Assembly: GCA_947496215.1 (NCBI GenBank)
Contig: CANMCF010000005.1
Coordinates: forward strand, 1 to 64,000
DNA from: an uncultured Bizionia sp.
Lineage (GTDB): Bacteria; Bacteroidota; Bacteroidia; Flavobacteriales; Flavobacteriaceae
Length of the DNA: 64,000 nucleotides
Direction of reading: 5' to 3'
Under the pieces are notes generated by a model, which was given only the letters and a program-made list of their open reading frames with translations, was not told where the DNA came from and searched no databases. The position numbers were made by a program, and so were the translations under genes. Below are positions 42,676 to 51,543 of this stretch, piece by piece; position 1 is the first letter of the stretch, and the number at the start of each line of letters is the position of its first letter.

Positions 42676-44151
42676 ATGAAATATATCTATCTGCCAATAT
42701 TTTTACTACTATTCTTTAATTGTAGTGAAGATAAGATTTCTATAACGGGAGAAGGTCGCATATCAGGGAAAGTCGTGACCATAGGGGATAACACGCCTTT
42801 GGAAAATGTGAAGATAAGTACCAATCCAGCAACAAGCGTTATATTTACGGATATTAATGGGAACTTTTCCATAGCTTCTGTAGATGTCGGAAATTATTCC
42901 GTGCAAGCAGAGAAACAAGGGTATCTAACAGTTTTTGAAGCAGTATCCGTAACAGAGGATAGTAGCTCTAGTCTTATTTTTGAACTGGATGTGGAAACCG
43001 CGAACAATGACGCGCCAAATACACCAGTTCTTATCAGTCCAGCTAACAACACGGTCGATACGGAAGTTTCGGTGGGGCTTACTTGGTCTGGATCTGATCC
43101 AGAGGAAGATGATTTGACCTATGCCGTGACAATATTGAACGATCAAAACTCAGACGTATTGGAGTATACGGACATAACGGATACGACATATGTGGTTTCT
43201 GGATTGCAATATGGAACCAAGTACTTCTGGCAAGTGTCGGCATCAGATGGTATAAATGATCCCGTATTGAGTGAAGTATTTAATTTTAAAACACTACAAT
43301 ATCCGGATAACAGGATATTTTTCACAAGAAAGATAAATGGCAACAATGTCATCTTTTCAACGGACGGAGTAGGAAATGAGTTTCAGTTGACAGCGGAATC
43401 CTCAAATAGTTGGAGGCCAAGGAAGGCTAGTAATATAGGTAAGATTGCATTCTTGAGGTCCAACGGTGGGGAAACGCACATTTATACAATGGATTTGGAT
43501 GGTTCCAATGTCTATCAGGTAACAAATACCATAGGGGTTACAGGGTTCAATCTGGAGGAATTGGACTTTTCATGGAAAAGTAACGATACCCAAATACTAT
43601 ATCCCAACTTTGATAAACTATATCAAATAAACGCCAATGGAGCTTCGTTGCAAGAAGTACATCAAACTGCCAATGGGAATTTCGTGACAGAAATAGATTG
43701 GAATGAGAATACTTCCAAAATAGCCGTGAAAACAAATAACAGTAATGGTTATGCTGTAGAGATCTACACAATGAATGCATCTGGCACTGTTCAAGAGGTT
43801 GTTTTGAATGGAGTCACAGGAGCTGCGGGTGGTCTGGATTTTTCTTTTGATGGTAATACACTGTTGTATACAAGAGATGTTTCAGGAAATGAGAATTCAG
43901 AGTATAGACAGTTGGATACGAATATGTTTATCTATAATTTGTCCTCTATGGTTGTCACGAACGTGTCTATAGAAAAACCAGCAGGAACCAATGATTTAGA
44001 TGCTCGTTTTTCTCCAAATGAAGCCAAGCTTATTTTTGTAAATACATCTAATGATGGTATCTCTCAGGAAAACATAGAAGTTTTAAACATAGGAATTCTC
44101 GGTACGAGGGTCGTGATACAGGAAGATGCCAAGATGCCAGATTGGAAATAG
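42676..44151 (+). CDS. Curli-locus lipoprotein: carboxypeptidase-like, FnIII-like and TolB-type propeller domains
   Basis: 491 residues from ATG 42676, which puts a compact lipoprotein signal (MKYIYLPIFLLLFFNC, lipid Cys 16) at the start; upstream ATGs to 42634 are in frame. Domains: carboxypeptidase-regulatory-like (about 25-100, GRISGKVVTIGDNTPLENV), fibronectin-III-like (about 110-205, PNTPVLISPANNT), then TolB/PD40-type propeller repeats (about 215-490, IYTMDLDGSNVYQVTN, IYTMNASGTVQEVV). No enzyme residues. Its place 60 bases behind csgG suggests a role in anchoring or sensing the fibre. Not known from E. coli curli operons. Confidence 0.8.
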   Translation: MKYIYLPIFLLLFFNCSEDKISITGEGRISGKVVTIGDNTPLENVKISTNPATSVIFTDINGNFSIASVDVGNYSVQAEKQGYLTVFEAVSVTEDSSSSLIFELDVETANNDAPNTPVLISPANNTVDTEVSVGLTWSGSDPEEDDLTYAVTILNDQNSDVLEYTDITDTTYVVSGLQYGTKYFWQVSASDGINDPVLSEVFNFKTLQYPDNRIFFTRKINGNNVIFSTDGVGNEFQLTAESSNSWRPRKASNIGKIAFLRSNGGETHIYTMDLDGSNVYQVTNTIGVTGFNLEELDFSWKSNDTQILYPNFDKLYQINANGASLQEVHQTANGNFVTEIDWNENTSKIAVKTNNSNGYAVEIYTMNASGTVQEVVLNGVTGAAGGLDFSFDGNTLLYTRDVSGNENSEYRQLDTNMFIYNLSSMVVTNVSIEKPAGTNDLDARFSPNEAKLIFVNTSNDGISQENIEVLNIGILGTRVVIQEDAKMPDWK

Positions 44152-44174
44152 TATCGTCACTATAAATTAATTGT

Positions 44175-44204
44175 AAAAGCACACTATTTAATTTGTGTGC
44201 TTTT
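44175..44204 (+). terminator. Terminator of the curli locus
   Basis: 10-bp stem AAAAGCACAC / GTGTGCTTTT with a 10-base AT loop. It contains the -33 element of the purM promoter. Confidence 0.85.
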
Positions 44205-44222
44205 CTTTTATAAATATATTTG
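44192..44222 (+). promoter_or_regulatory. purM promoter nested in the preceding terminator
   Basis: TTTG at 44192-44195, a 19-base spacer, and TATATTTG at 44215-44222. The -33 box is part of the terminator loop and stem. Confidence 0.75.
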
Positions 44223-44239
44223 CACAACAATATGATATT

Positions 44240-45418
44240 ATGAGTTCTGAAATAAGTAAACGATATAGTCAAAGAGGGGTGTCAGCATCTAAGGAAGATG
44301 TTCACAATGCAATCAAGAACATAGACAAAGGCTTGTTTCCAAAGGCTTTTTGCAAGATTGTTCCAGATTATTTAACCAATGACGATGAGTATTGTTTGAT
44401 AATGCATGCGGATGGAGCTGGAACAAAGAGTGCATTGGCATACATGTATTGGAAAGAGACTGGAGATGTTTCCGTATGGAAGGGAATTGCTCAAGATGCC
44501 CTTATAATGAATATTGATGATTTGCTTTGTGTAGGAGCAACAGATAACATCATGCTGTCTTCAACGATCGGGAGAAATAAAAACCTCATTACAGGTGAAG
44601 TGCTTTCTGCAATAATCAACGGAACTGAAGAGTTGATCTCAGAACTTAAGAAATTTGGAGTTACCATACATTCCACAGGAGGAGAAACAGCTGATGTTGG
44701 AGACCTTGTAAGAACCATAATAGTGGATTCCACGGTAACAGCAAGAATGAAACGTAGCGATGTTATTGACAATGCAAACATAAAGGCAGGGGATGTCATC
44801 GTTGGGTTGGAAAGTTTTGGACAAGCAACCTACGAAAAGGAATACAATGGAGGTATGGGAAGCAACGGGTTGACTTCTGCACGTCATGATGTATTTCACA
44901 ATTATCTGGCTGAGACCTACCCAGAAAGCTTTGATGCAGCCGTGCCTGAGGATTTGGTGTATTCGGGGCAGGTAAAGTTGACGGACCCAGTCGAAGATGC
45001 ACCGATAGATGCAGGGAAGTTGGTGTTGTCACCTACAAGGACCTATGCACCTATCATTAAGGAAATACTATCAAAACATACAAGCAAGGACATTCATGGA
45101 ATGATACATTGCTCTGGAGGTGCACAAACGAAAATACTTCACTTCGTAGATGATTTACATATCGTAAAAGACAATATGTTTTCAGTGCCACCATTATTCA
45201 AGTTGATACAAGAACAATCTAAAACCGACTGGAAAGAGATGTATCAAGTATTCAATTGTGGACATCGGATGGAGGTTTATGTATCACCAGAAATTGCAGA
45301 AGATATTATTTCGATATCCAAAAGCTATAATGTAAATGCAAAAGTTATAGGACGAGTTGATGCTTCAGATGCAAAGAAGCTTACCATCAAAAGCGAGTTC
45401 GGAGAGTTTAATTACTAA
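44240..45418 (+). CDS. purM: PurM-family phosphoribosylformylglycinamidine cyclo-ligase (AIR synthase)
   Basis: 392 residues from ATG 44240 (MSSEISKRYSQRGVSASKED). The ATP-binding and FGAM-binding core is visible: HADGAGTKSALAYMY, DDLLCVGA, GGETADVGDLVRT, and GMIHCSGGAQTKILHF. It is about 45 residues longer than E. coli PurM, with the flavobacterial extra loop around SARHDVFHNYLAETYPESF. It catalyses the fifth step of purine synthesis. Promoter at 44192 excludes the longer start at 44195. Confidence 0.88.
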   Translation: MSSEISKRYSQRGVSASKEDVHNAIKNIDKGLFPKAFCKIVPDYLTNDDEYCLIMHADGAGTKSALAYMYWKETGDVSVWKGIAQDALIMNIDDLLCVGATDNIMLSSTIGRNKNLITGEVLSAIINGTEELISELKKFGVTIHSTGGETADVGDLVRTIIVDSTVTARMKRSDVIDNANIKAGDVIVGLESFGQATYEKEYNGGMGSNGLTSARHDVFHNYLAETYPESFDAAVPEDLVYSGQVKLTDPVEDAPIDAGKLVLSPTRTYAPIIKEILSKHTSKDIHGMIHCSGGAQTKILHFVDDLHIVKDNMFSVPPLFKLIQEQSKTDWKEMYQVFNCGHRMEVYVSPEIAEDIISISKSYNVNAKVIGRVDASDAKKLTIKSEFGEFNY

Positions 45419-45454
45419 GTCAATCAATTACCTTTTTTAATTCATCAAGATTTA

Positions 45455-46417
45455 ATGAGAAAAATATTTTTTTTTTTATGGGCATTGTTTTTTCAAGTGA
45501 CAATGGCCCAATCGGATTCTTTAGTCGTGAAAACAGATAGCCTTGAAGCAAGCCTGCCTTGGGTGCAAAAAAATAAGATAAACCTGGATCTGAATGAAGT
45601 AGCCTTTGTGAATTGGAATTCGGGAGGAGTGAATTCGGTGTCGGCATTGTTAGGCGTCTTATCTACTCTGAAGTACGAACATGAAGACTTGGATTTAATA
45701 TGGAATAGTACAATTTCTGGACGTTATGGCATTAACAAGCAGCAAGCGGAGGATATAAGAAAAACAGATGACCTAATAGAGATAAACTCTAGTTTGGGGT
45801 ATAAGACCGATAGCCTTACGAATTGGTATTATACAGCCAAATTCAATTTCAAGTCACAATTTACCAATGGATATGCATATCCAAATACAACCAAGCCCAT
45901 CTCCAAATTCATGGCGCCAGGGTATTTGTTCTTCGGGACGGGAATGGAATATGGGAGAAACATAGAAACATTTTCCTTGTATTTTTCACCATTGACCTTG
46001 AAAGGGACTTTTGTCTTGGATGATGACTTGGCGAATGGAGGAGCCTTTGGGGTTGATCCAGCTGTTATGGATGATGATGGCAATATTATACAAGAAGGGG
46101 AGAAAGTGAGAGCGGAAGTAGGGGTTTTAATAACCAAAGCCTATGAAACCGTGATATTTGAAAACATAGCATTGAAAAACGCAGTAAGCCTGTATACCGA
46201 TTATTTCAATAGCTTTGGAAACATAGATGTGGATTGGGAAATTAATTTTGATTTCAAGGTGAATCAGTTTGTCAAAGCAACTTTGGGATCACACCTTAAG
46301 TATGATAACGACACCAAGACCCCTGTGGAGGTTGTTGAAGGTGAGGAATACGCAGAAGAAGGAGCTAAAGTACAATGGAAACAACAAATAGGCATAGGTG
46401 TAACACTGGACTTTTAA
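45455..46417 (+). CDS. DUF3078 outer membrane-associated protein
   Basis: 320 residues with signal peptide (MRKIFFFLWALFFQVTMA, cut before QSDS). The DUF3078 block NLNEVAFVNWNSGGVNSVS and the alternating beta strands up to the final IGIGVTLDF suggest a small outer-membrane barrel. Function unknown. It follows purM by 36 bases; T-rich signal region contains an 11-base T run. Confidence 0.85.
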   Translation: MRKIFFFLWALFFQVTMAQSDSLVVKTDSLEASLPWVQKNKINLDLNEVAFVNWNSGGVNSVSALLGVLSTLKYEHEDLDLIWNSTISGRYGINKQQAEDIRKTDDLIEINSSLGYKTDSLTNWYYTAKFNFKSQFTNGYAYPNTTKPISKFMAPGYLFFGTGMEYGRNIETFSLYFSPLTLKGTFVLDDDLANGGAFGVDPAVMDDDGNIIQEGEKVRAEVGVLITKAYETVIFENIALKNAVSLYTDYFNSFGNIDVDWEINFDFKVNQFVKATLGSHLKYDNDTKTPVEVVEGEEYAEEGAKVQWKQQIGIGVTLDF

Positions 46418-46434
46418 AAATGAAGACTAAGTGC

Positions 46435-46725
46435 CTAAGTAAAGTTTTTTAAAAGTATTAAAAAAGGGATGGTTATTATGCAATCCAAAAGGTATAAGGT
46501 GCCAAACAGCTTTATGTTGGACAACCCCACAATTTTATAAAACTTCAATTTACGTCTTACACGATTGTCCTTTAGTAGTAATAGTAGCAATATAACAGCG
46601 AACAACTTTGTTAGGATTGCAAGAATAATAATAGGTTTGATAACAGTGATGAAAAAAGTGATTATAAAAGACCACAAAGCCAAAGGTCTGTAATAATATA
46701 ATATTGTGCGAAATTGATTTAGCAT
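46435..46725 (-). CDS. Small membrane protein of unknown function
   Basis: 96 residues, three hydrophobic segments (about 14-34, 35-51, 72-92), with a basic loop KDNRVRRKLKFYKIVGLSN. The pattern 'Y-K-x-x-G-L-S-N-I-K-L-F-G' near the last helix resembles other small flavobacterial membrane proteins. The longer antisense frame 46550-46753 lacks this order. It is convergent with the DUF3078 gene. Confidence 0.6.
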   Translation of the reverse strand: MLNQFRTILYYYRPLALWSFIITFFITVIKPIIILAILTKLFAVILLLLLLKDNRVRRKLKFYKIVGLSNIKLFGTLYLLDCIITIPFLILLKNFT

Positions 46726-46786
46726 ATATTATATAACGGAAAAATGTACGCAATATTTTCTAAAACCCTAAACGGATTATAAATCA

Positions 46787-46815
46787 TTGCAATTTCATAA
46801 ATTATCGTACTTTTG
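46787..46815 (+). promoter_or_regulatory. Promoter of prfA
   Basis: TTG at 46787-46789, an 18-base spacer, and TACTTTTG at 46808-46815, 20 bases before the ATG. Confidence 0.75.
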
Positions 46816-46835
46816 CCTTACAATTTTATAGATAG

Positions 46836-47912
46836 ATGTTAGAGAAATTACAAATAGTAAAACAGCGTTTTGATGAGGTAAGTGATTTGATAATACAACC
46901 GGACATCATTACGGATCAAAAACGCTACGTTGCGCTAAATAGAGAGTATAAAGATTTACGGATCCTTATGGGAAAACGTGAAGAATATATAGAGTATACC
47001 AATAACATAGCAGAAGCTGACGAAATAATCGCTGATGGTAGCGATGCCGAAATGGTAGATATGGCCAAAATGCAATTGGAGGAAGCCAAAGAAGCCATTC
47101 CCAAATTGGAAGAAGAGATAAAGGTTCTTCTAATACCTAAAGATCCTGAAGATTCCAAAAATGCAGTGGTGGAATTACGCGCAGGAACAGGAGGGGATGA
47201 AGCAAGTATCTTTGCGGGAGATCTATTTAGAATGTATACCAAGTATTGCGAAGGTAAGGGGTGGAACGTGAGTACTGTTGATTTTAGTGAAGGAACGAAT
47301 GGGGGATTCAAAGAAATCCAATTCGAGGTAAGCGGAGAGGATGTGTATGGGACTTTGAAATTCGAAGCAGGAGTACACCGTGTACAACGAGTACCACAAA
47401 CGGAAACACAAGGACGCGTACACACAAGTGCGGCAACAGTTATGGTTTTCCCTGAAGCTGAGGAGTTTGACGTGGAAATAAATCCGAAGGAAGTAAGAGT
47501 GGATTTCTTTTGTTCATCTGGACCAGGAGGACAATCCGTGAATACGACTTATTCGGCAGTACGATTAACTCACATTCCAACAGGTTTGGTGGCACAATGT
47601 CAAGATCAAAAATCACAACATAAGAACAAGGAAAAGGCATTCAAGGTGCTGCGTTCACGTTTATACGAAATGGAATTGGCAAAAAAGAATGCCGAAGATG
47701 CAGAAAAAAGAGGGTCCATGGTAACCTCTGGAGATCGTAGTGCGAAAATTAGAACGTACAACTACCCACAAGGTCGTGTGACCGATCACAGAATCGGATT
47801 GACGCTTTACGATCTGTCCAATATAGTAAATGGAGACATTCAGAAAATCATAGACGAATTGATGCTGGCCGAGAATACTGAGAAGTTAAAGGCAAATAGC
47901 GATATCATTTAA
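46836..47912 (+). CDS. prfA: Peptide chain release factor 1
   Basis: A 358-residue release factor. The catalytic GGQ is in [16 protein letters not shown]; the stop-codon recognition motif reads P-Q-T ([15 protein letters not shown]), the RF1-type position (RF2 has SPF), so it should read UAA and UAG. Full length with the N-terminal helical domain. pyrF follows after a terminator. Confidence 0.96.
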   Translation: MLEKLQIVKQRFDEVSDLIIQPDIITDQKRYVALNREYKDLRILMGKREEYIEYTNNIAEADEIIADGSDAEMVDMAKMQLEEAKEAIPKLEEEIKVLLIPKDPEDSKNAVVELRAGTGGDEASIFAGDLFRMYTKYCEGKGWNVSTVDFSEGTNGGFKEIQFEVSGEDVYGTLKFEAGVHRVQRVPQTETQGRVHTSAATVMVFPEAEEFDVEINPKEVRVDFFCSSGPGGQSVNTTYSAVRLTHIPTGLVAQCQDQKSQHKNKEKAFKVLRSRLYEMELAKKNAEDAEKRGSMVTSGDRSAKIRTYNYPQGRVTDHRIGLTLYDLSNIVNGDIQKIIDELMLAENTEKLKANSDII

Positions 47913-47917
47913 AGTTC

Positions 47918-47941
47918 AAGCCTCTTATTAGAGGCTTTTTT
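47918..47941 (+). terminator. Terminator of prfA
   Basis: 8-bp stem AAGCCTCT / AGAGGCTT, TATT loop, T run. Confidence 0.88.
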
Positions 47942-47975
47942 ATTTTGTGATTCTTAAGAAAAGAAAATAAACATA

Positions 47976-48794
47976 ATGACTACAAGAGAATTAATTGAGC
48001 AAATAAAAAAAAAGAAATCCTTTCTATGCATAGGTTTGGATGTCGATCTTAATAAAATACCATCTCATCTTTTAAAGGAAGAGTATCCCATATTCGCTTT
48101 CAATAAAGCAATAATAGACGCCACACATCATCTATGCGTTAGTTATAAACCCAACATGGCATTTTATGAGGCATATGGTTTAAAGGGATGGAAGTCTTTG
48201 GAGAAGACAATCAATTATATAAATGAGCAGTACCCGGAAATTTTCACGATAGCAGATGCAAAACGAGGAGATATTGGAAATACGAGTACGATGTACGCAA
48301 AGGCTTTTTTCGAGGACTTGGGATTCGATAGTGTTACCGTTGCTCCATATATGGGACAAGATTCAGTGGAACCCTTCTTGGAGTTCAAGGATAAGCATAC
48401 CATTATGTTGGCATTGACCTCCAATGTGGGGGCTTTCGACTTCCAAACAAAGACATTGGAAACGAAAGAGTTGTACAAGCAGGTTATGGAAACATCGAAG
48501 ACGTGGAAGAATTCAGAAAATTTAATGTATGTGGTAGGAGCGACCAAAGCAGAATATTTTGAGGACATAAGAACCATTGTTCCAGACTCATTTTTGTTGG
48601 TGCCAGGTGTGGGTGCGCAAGGAGGAAACTTGCAAGATGTATGCAAGTATGGAATGAACGACAATGTTGGTTTGTTGATTAATTCGTCACGAGGAATAAT
48701 CTATGCGTCCAAAGACCAAGATTTTGCCAAAGCCGCAGCAGAAAAAGCCAAGGAGCTACAAGAGGAAATGGAAGTGATTTTAAACAACGAATAG
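47976..48794 (+). CDS. pyrF: Orotidine 5'-phosphate decarboxylase (long type)
   Basis: A 272-residue TIM barrel of the longer (type 2) group, final step of UMP synthesis. The catalytic D-x-K-R-x-D is [11 protein letters not shown] with D94 and K96; the substrate loop [10 protein letters not shown] and the RGIIYAS end are present. Starts at ATG 47976 after an AT-rich leader. Followed by a metal-receptor-like gene 25 bases later. Confidence 0.95.
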   Translation: MTTRELIEQIKKKKSFLCIGLDVDLNKIPSHLLKEEYPIFAFNKAIIDATHHLCVSYKPNMAFYEAYGLKGWKSLEKTINYINEQYPEIFTIADAKRGDIGNTSTMYAKAFFEDLGFDSVTVAPYMGQDSVEPFLEFKDKHTIMLALTSNVGAFDFQTKTLETKELYKQVMETSKTWKNSENLMYVVGATKAEYFEDIRTIVPDSFLLVPGVGAQGGNLQDVCKYGMNDNVGLLINSSRGIIYASKDQDFAKAAAEKAKELQEEMEVILNNE

Positions 48795-48819
48795 TTTTGT
48801 CTCAATAAGATAACGCTGT

Positions 48820-49617
48820 ATGGCTATGGAAATTCAAGATCAAATGAAGCGGATGGTTTCCCTTAAGAACGCTCCTAGGCGAATTGTAAGCTTGGTGCCT
48901 TCTCAAACAGAACTACTTTACGATTTGGGATTGGAAGATAGCCTGGTGGGAATTACGAAATTTTGCATACACCCTTATCATTTAAAAAGTACAAAAGCGA
49001 TTGTAGGAGGAACGAAGGCCATTAAAATTGAAAAAATAAGAGCGCTGTATCCTGATGTCATTTTGTGTAACAAGGAGGAAAATACAAAGGAGATTGTTGA
49101 GGCTTGTGAGGCCATTGCACCAGTACATGTTTCCGATATATTCACGATAGAGGACAGTTTGGAGTTGATTTCACAATATGGTCTTCTGTTTAACAAAAGA
49201 ACGGAAGCTAACAAAATTTCAGACAAGATAGAATTCAATTTAAAGGACTTTAAAACTTTTATAGAGGACAAACCCATATTCAAAGTCGCTTATTTCATAT
49301 GGAGAAAACCATGGATGGTAGCAGGAAATACAACATTTATCAATCATTTGTTGGCTCTCAATAAATTTGATAACATCTATGCTGATTTGGAACGGTATCC
49401 GGAAGTCGAATTGAAGAAGATACGATTGCAAGGAGATCCAGAATTGGTTTTGTTATCCAGTGAACCGTATCCTTTCAAGGATGAACATGCTTTTGAGATA
49501 GGCAGGGTTTCGCATCACGCAAAGACGATATTTGTGGATGGGGAATATTTCTCTTGGTATGGATCAAGATTGGTAAAGGCCTTTGATTACTTTAAGACTT
49601 TAAGAAACCGATTGTGA
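48820..49617 (+). CDS. Helical-backbone metal receptor (BtuF/FhuD-like), no signal peptide
   Basis: A 265-residue type III binding-protein fold: APRRIVSLVPSQTELLYDLG, CIHPYHLKSTKAIVGG, YPDVILCNKEEN and the central long helix. Such proteins bind cobalamin or siderophores in the periplasm, but this one has no signal peptide and may act in the cytosol. It could belong to corrinoid handling, which fits the B12-dependent mutase 3.8 kb away (inference). Its 3' end overlaps the convergent small gene by 18 bases. Confidence 0.8.
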   Translation: MAMEIQDQMKRMVSLKNAPRRIVSLVPSQTELLYDLGLEDSLVGITKFCIHPYHLKSTKAIVGGTKAIKIEKIRALYPDVILCNKEENTKEIVEACEAIAPVHVSDIFTIEDSLELISQYGLLFNKRTEANKISDKIEFNLKDFKTFIEDKPIFKVAYFIWRKPWMVAGNTTFINHLLALNKFDNIYADLERYPEVELKKIRLQGDPELVLLSSEPYPFKDEHAFEIGRVSHHAKTIFVDGEYFSWYGSRLVKAFDYFKTLRNRL

Positions 49618-49797
49618 ACTTTCTCTTGAAAGAAATTTCAATTTGTTCAATTTATTGAGCAGTTTCATTGCTCTGTATTCGGAAACATCACTTAGGGCGT
49701 GATCCGTCTGACGTAAATCGTAAGCTTGCTCTACAAGTTGCTTGTAGCGTCTATTGAGCTTTTGCTGATGTTGCTTTAAAATGTCTTTACGTTTCAT
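49600..49797 (-). CDS. Small helical protein, Lacal_2735-like
   Basis: 65 residues, basic and fully helical (MKRKDILKQHQQKLNRRYKQ ... LSRESSQSVS). The block Y-K-Q-L-x-x-x-A-Y-x-L-x-x-x-x-x-x-x-S-D resembles the Lacal_2735 family of flavobacteria. No function known. Last 18 bases overlap the preceding gene on the other strand. Confidence 0.6.
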   Translation of the reverse strand: MKRKDILKQHQQKLNRRYKQLVEQAYDLRQTDHALSDVSEYRAMKLLNKLNKLKFLSRESSQSVS

Positions 49798-49958
49798 TTT
49801 TAGTTAGTTGGACTATGTATTAAAGATACGTTAATTATTGGAGATTTAAAAGTTAACTTGTTATTTTTTAAGTCATTATGATTTGTTTTTTTTGAGTAAT
49901 ATGAAAAAGTTTTGCCTCATTGTATATTGATATGTTTTTAATGCGTGAATACAATTAC

Positions 49959-49988
49959 AAAAACCAATCTAGTTAAAGATTGGTTTTT
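49959..49988. terminator. Terminator hairpin in the 350-base gap
   Basis: 12-bp stem AAAAACCAATCT / AGATTGGTTTTT with loop AGTTAA. It may end transcripts of the metal-receptor gene. Nothing else is seen in 49798-50085 except AT-rich DNA. Confidence 0.8.
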
Positions 49989-50085
49989 TCAATTGATGTT
50001 AAACAAGTAACTCAAGTAAAGTGTGAGAAAATTTACTTGAGAATAAAGGTATAATCATTTGTAAGTTATAATGTTATGTTAATGT

Positions 50086-50093
50086 TAGTTTTG
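50086..50093 (+). promoter_or_regulatory. -7 element of the DUF1579-like gene
   Basis: TAGTTTTG; a TTG at 50059 lies 24 bases upstream, slightly wide. The position favours the ATG at 50149 over 50107. Confidence 0.45.
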
Positions 50094-50148
50094 CATTAAT
50101 ATTTATATGATAATTTGTAAAATAAAAGAAGAACCAACTATAACTATT

Positions 50149-50706
50149 ATGAGATTAATTTTTACAACGATCATACTGTGTTTGTTTTCTATGACAGTCA
50201 GCTCCCAGGATAAATGTAAATGCTGTACGGAAAATCACAGCGCATTCGATTTTTGGATAGGAACTTGGGATGTAACCAATCCTGACGGTACTGCTGCCGG
50301 TAAAAACATCATAGACAAAATTCAAGACCAATGTATTTTAAGAGAGAATTGGATCAGTGCAAAAGGACAGTATACAGGGACAAGTAACAATTTTTACAAT
50401 AGCGAAAAGAAACAATGGGAACAAATTTGGATAGATAATCAAGGAGGGAGCCTACATTTGAAAGGCAATAGGGTGGATAATCAGATGATTTTGCAAACAG
50501 ATCAAGCAAAAAACAAAGACGGGAAGCCTTTTATTCATAGAGTCACTTGGACATTGAACAAGGATGGTTCGGTCCGTCAGCTATGGGAAACAATTACCAA
50601 CGAAACAAACATTACCGTTGCCTTTGATGGATTGTATAAGAAGGTAAAGGAAGATGTAGAAGAGAGAGCCCCAATCATAAAGGAAATAGAGCTTAAGCAA
50701 GAGTAA
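50149..50706 (+). CDS. Secreted DUF1579-like protein
   Basis: 185 residues from ATG 50149 (signal MRLIFTTIILCLFSMTVSS). The mature part begins with a CKCC cluster, then FDFWIGTWDVTNPDGTAAG, ILRENWISAKGQYTGTSNNFY and WTLNKDGSVRQLWE, the lipocalin-like pattern of DUF1579 and related heme/lipid-binding proteins. Ligand unknown. Terminator 25 bases after the stop. Confidence 0.75.
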   Translation: MRLIFTTIILCLFSMTVSSQDKCKCCTENHSAFDFWIGTWDVTNPDGTAAGKNIIDKIQDQCILRENWISAKGQYTGTSNNFYNSEKKQWEQIWIDNQGGSLHLKGNRVDNQMILQTDQAKNKDGKPFIHRVTWTLNKDGSVRQLWETITNETNITVAFDGLYKKVKEDVEERAPIIKEIELKQE

Positions 50707-50731
50707 AGTTCCAATATTAAGAATTATAATG

Positions 50732-50770
50732 AAAAACCCATTGATAAATTAATTTGCCAATGGGTTTTTT
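50732..50770. terminator. Bidirectional terminator
   Basis: 12-bp stem (50732-50743 with 50758-50769), between convergent genes for the DUF1579-like and DUF4197 proteins. Confidence 0.88.
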
Positions 50771-50793
50771 ATGTTTGCAAAAGGGTATTTGCC

Positions 50794-51501
50794 TTAATCT
50801 TGTAAGGCAAAGACCTTCTTCAACAAATTGGTGGTACGGGATTCCAATTTGTTGCGTATTTGACCTTCTTCAATGGCGATCATCTTGTAAACCCCTTTTA
50901 AGGCTTCCGTAGTCACGTAATCTGTCAAATCGGGATTTACATCATTTGTAAAAGGAATGGCATTGTATTTATTGATGAGGTTTTCCCAAATTTGGTCAGC
51001 CCCTACTTTTCCAAATGAGTTTTTTATAACAGGGTTGAACTTGGCATACAAGGCAGTCTCCGTTTTGCCGGTCAAGTATTGCGTCGCAGCATCGTCATTA
51101 CCCAACAGGATGTTTTTTGCATCTGCAAAAGTGATGTCTTTTACAGCGCCGACAAAAATAGGGGTAGCTTCCTTCACCGCATCTTCTGCAGCTCTGTTCA
51201 AAACTTTCAAGCCATCATCGGCTAGACTGCCCAATCCAATGTCGCGTAGTGCCTTGTCTACTTTTTTCAATTCTTCAGGAAGTAGGATTTTTACCAATTC
51301 ATTTTTGTAGAAGCCATCTTTCAAAGTCAATTTGCTTACTTGCTTGTCAATTCCAAAATCAAGGGCTTCACGTAGTCCAGAAGCTATGTCAGCATTGCTA
51401 AGGACTCCTCCTCCTTGAGGTAGTTGATTGACAACTTGTTGTAATTCTGCACAAGCAGTTAAATTAAAAATTAAAATGAGAGCTAGAAATTTACGTATCA
51501 T
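50794..51501 (-). CDS. DUF4197 lipoprotein
   Basis: A 235-residue lipoprotein (FNLTACAE, lipid Cys 17). DUF4197 signatures: LSNADIASGLREALDFGIDK, LLPEELKKVDKALRDIGLG, LLGNDDAATQYLTGKTETAL, and the closing KLESRTTNLLKKVF. Widespread in Gram-negatives, function unknown. Upstream sequence reads TATCTTTG on the minus strand (51524-51531), a -7 match. Confidence 0.9.
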   Translation of the reverse strand: MIRKFLALILIFNLTACAELQQVVNQLPQGGGVLSNADIASGLREALDFGIDKQVSKLTLKDGFYKNELVKILLPEELKKVDKALRDIGLGSLADDGLKVLNRAAEDAVKEATPIFVGAVKDITFADAKNILLGNDDAATQYLTGKTETALYAKFNPVIKNSFGKVGADQIWENLINKYNAIPFTNDVNPDLTDYVTTEALKGVYKMIAIEEGQIRNKLESRTTNLLKKVFALQD

Positions 51502-51543
51502 AATGAGTGTTTTTTATCTTTATCAAAGATATATTTTTTACAA

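Noticed and set aside
46836-47912. Release factor 2 instead of RF1
   Set aside because: The recognition motif is P-x-T type and there is no internal frameshift site as in prfB.
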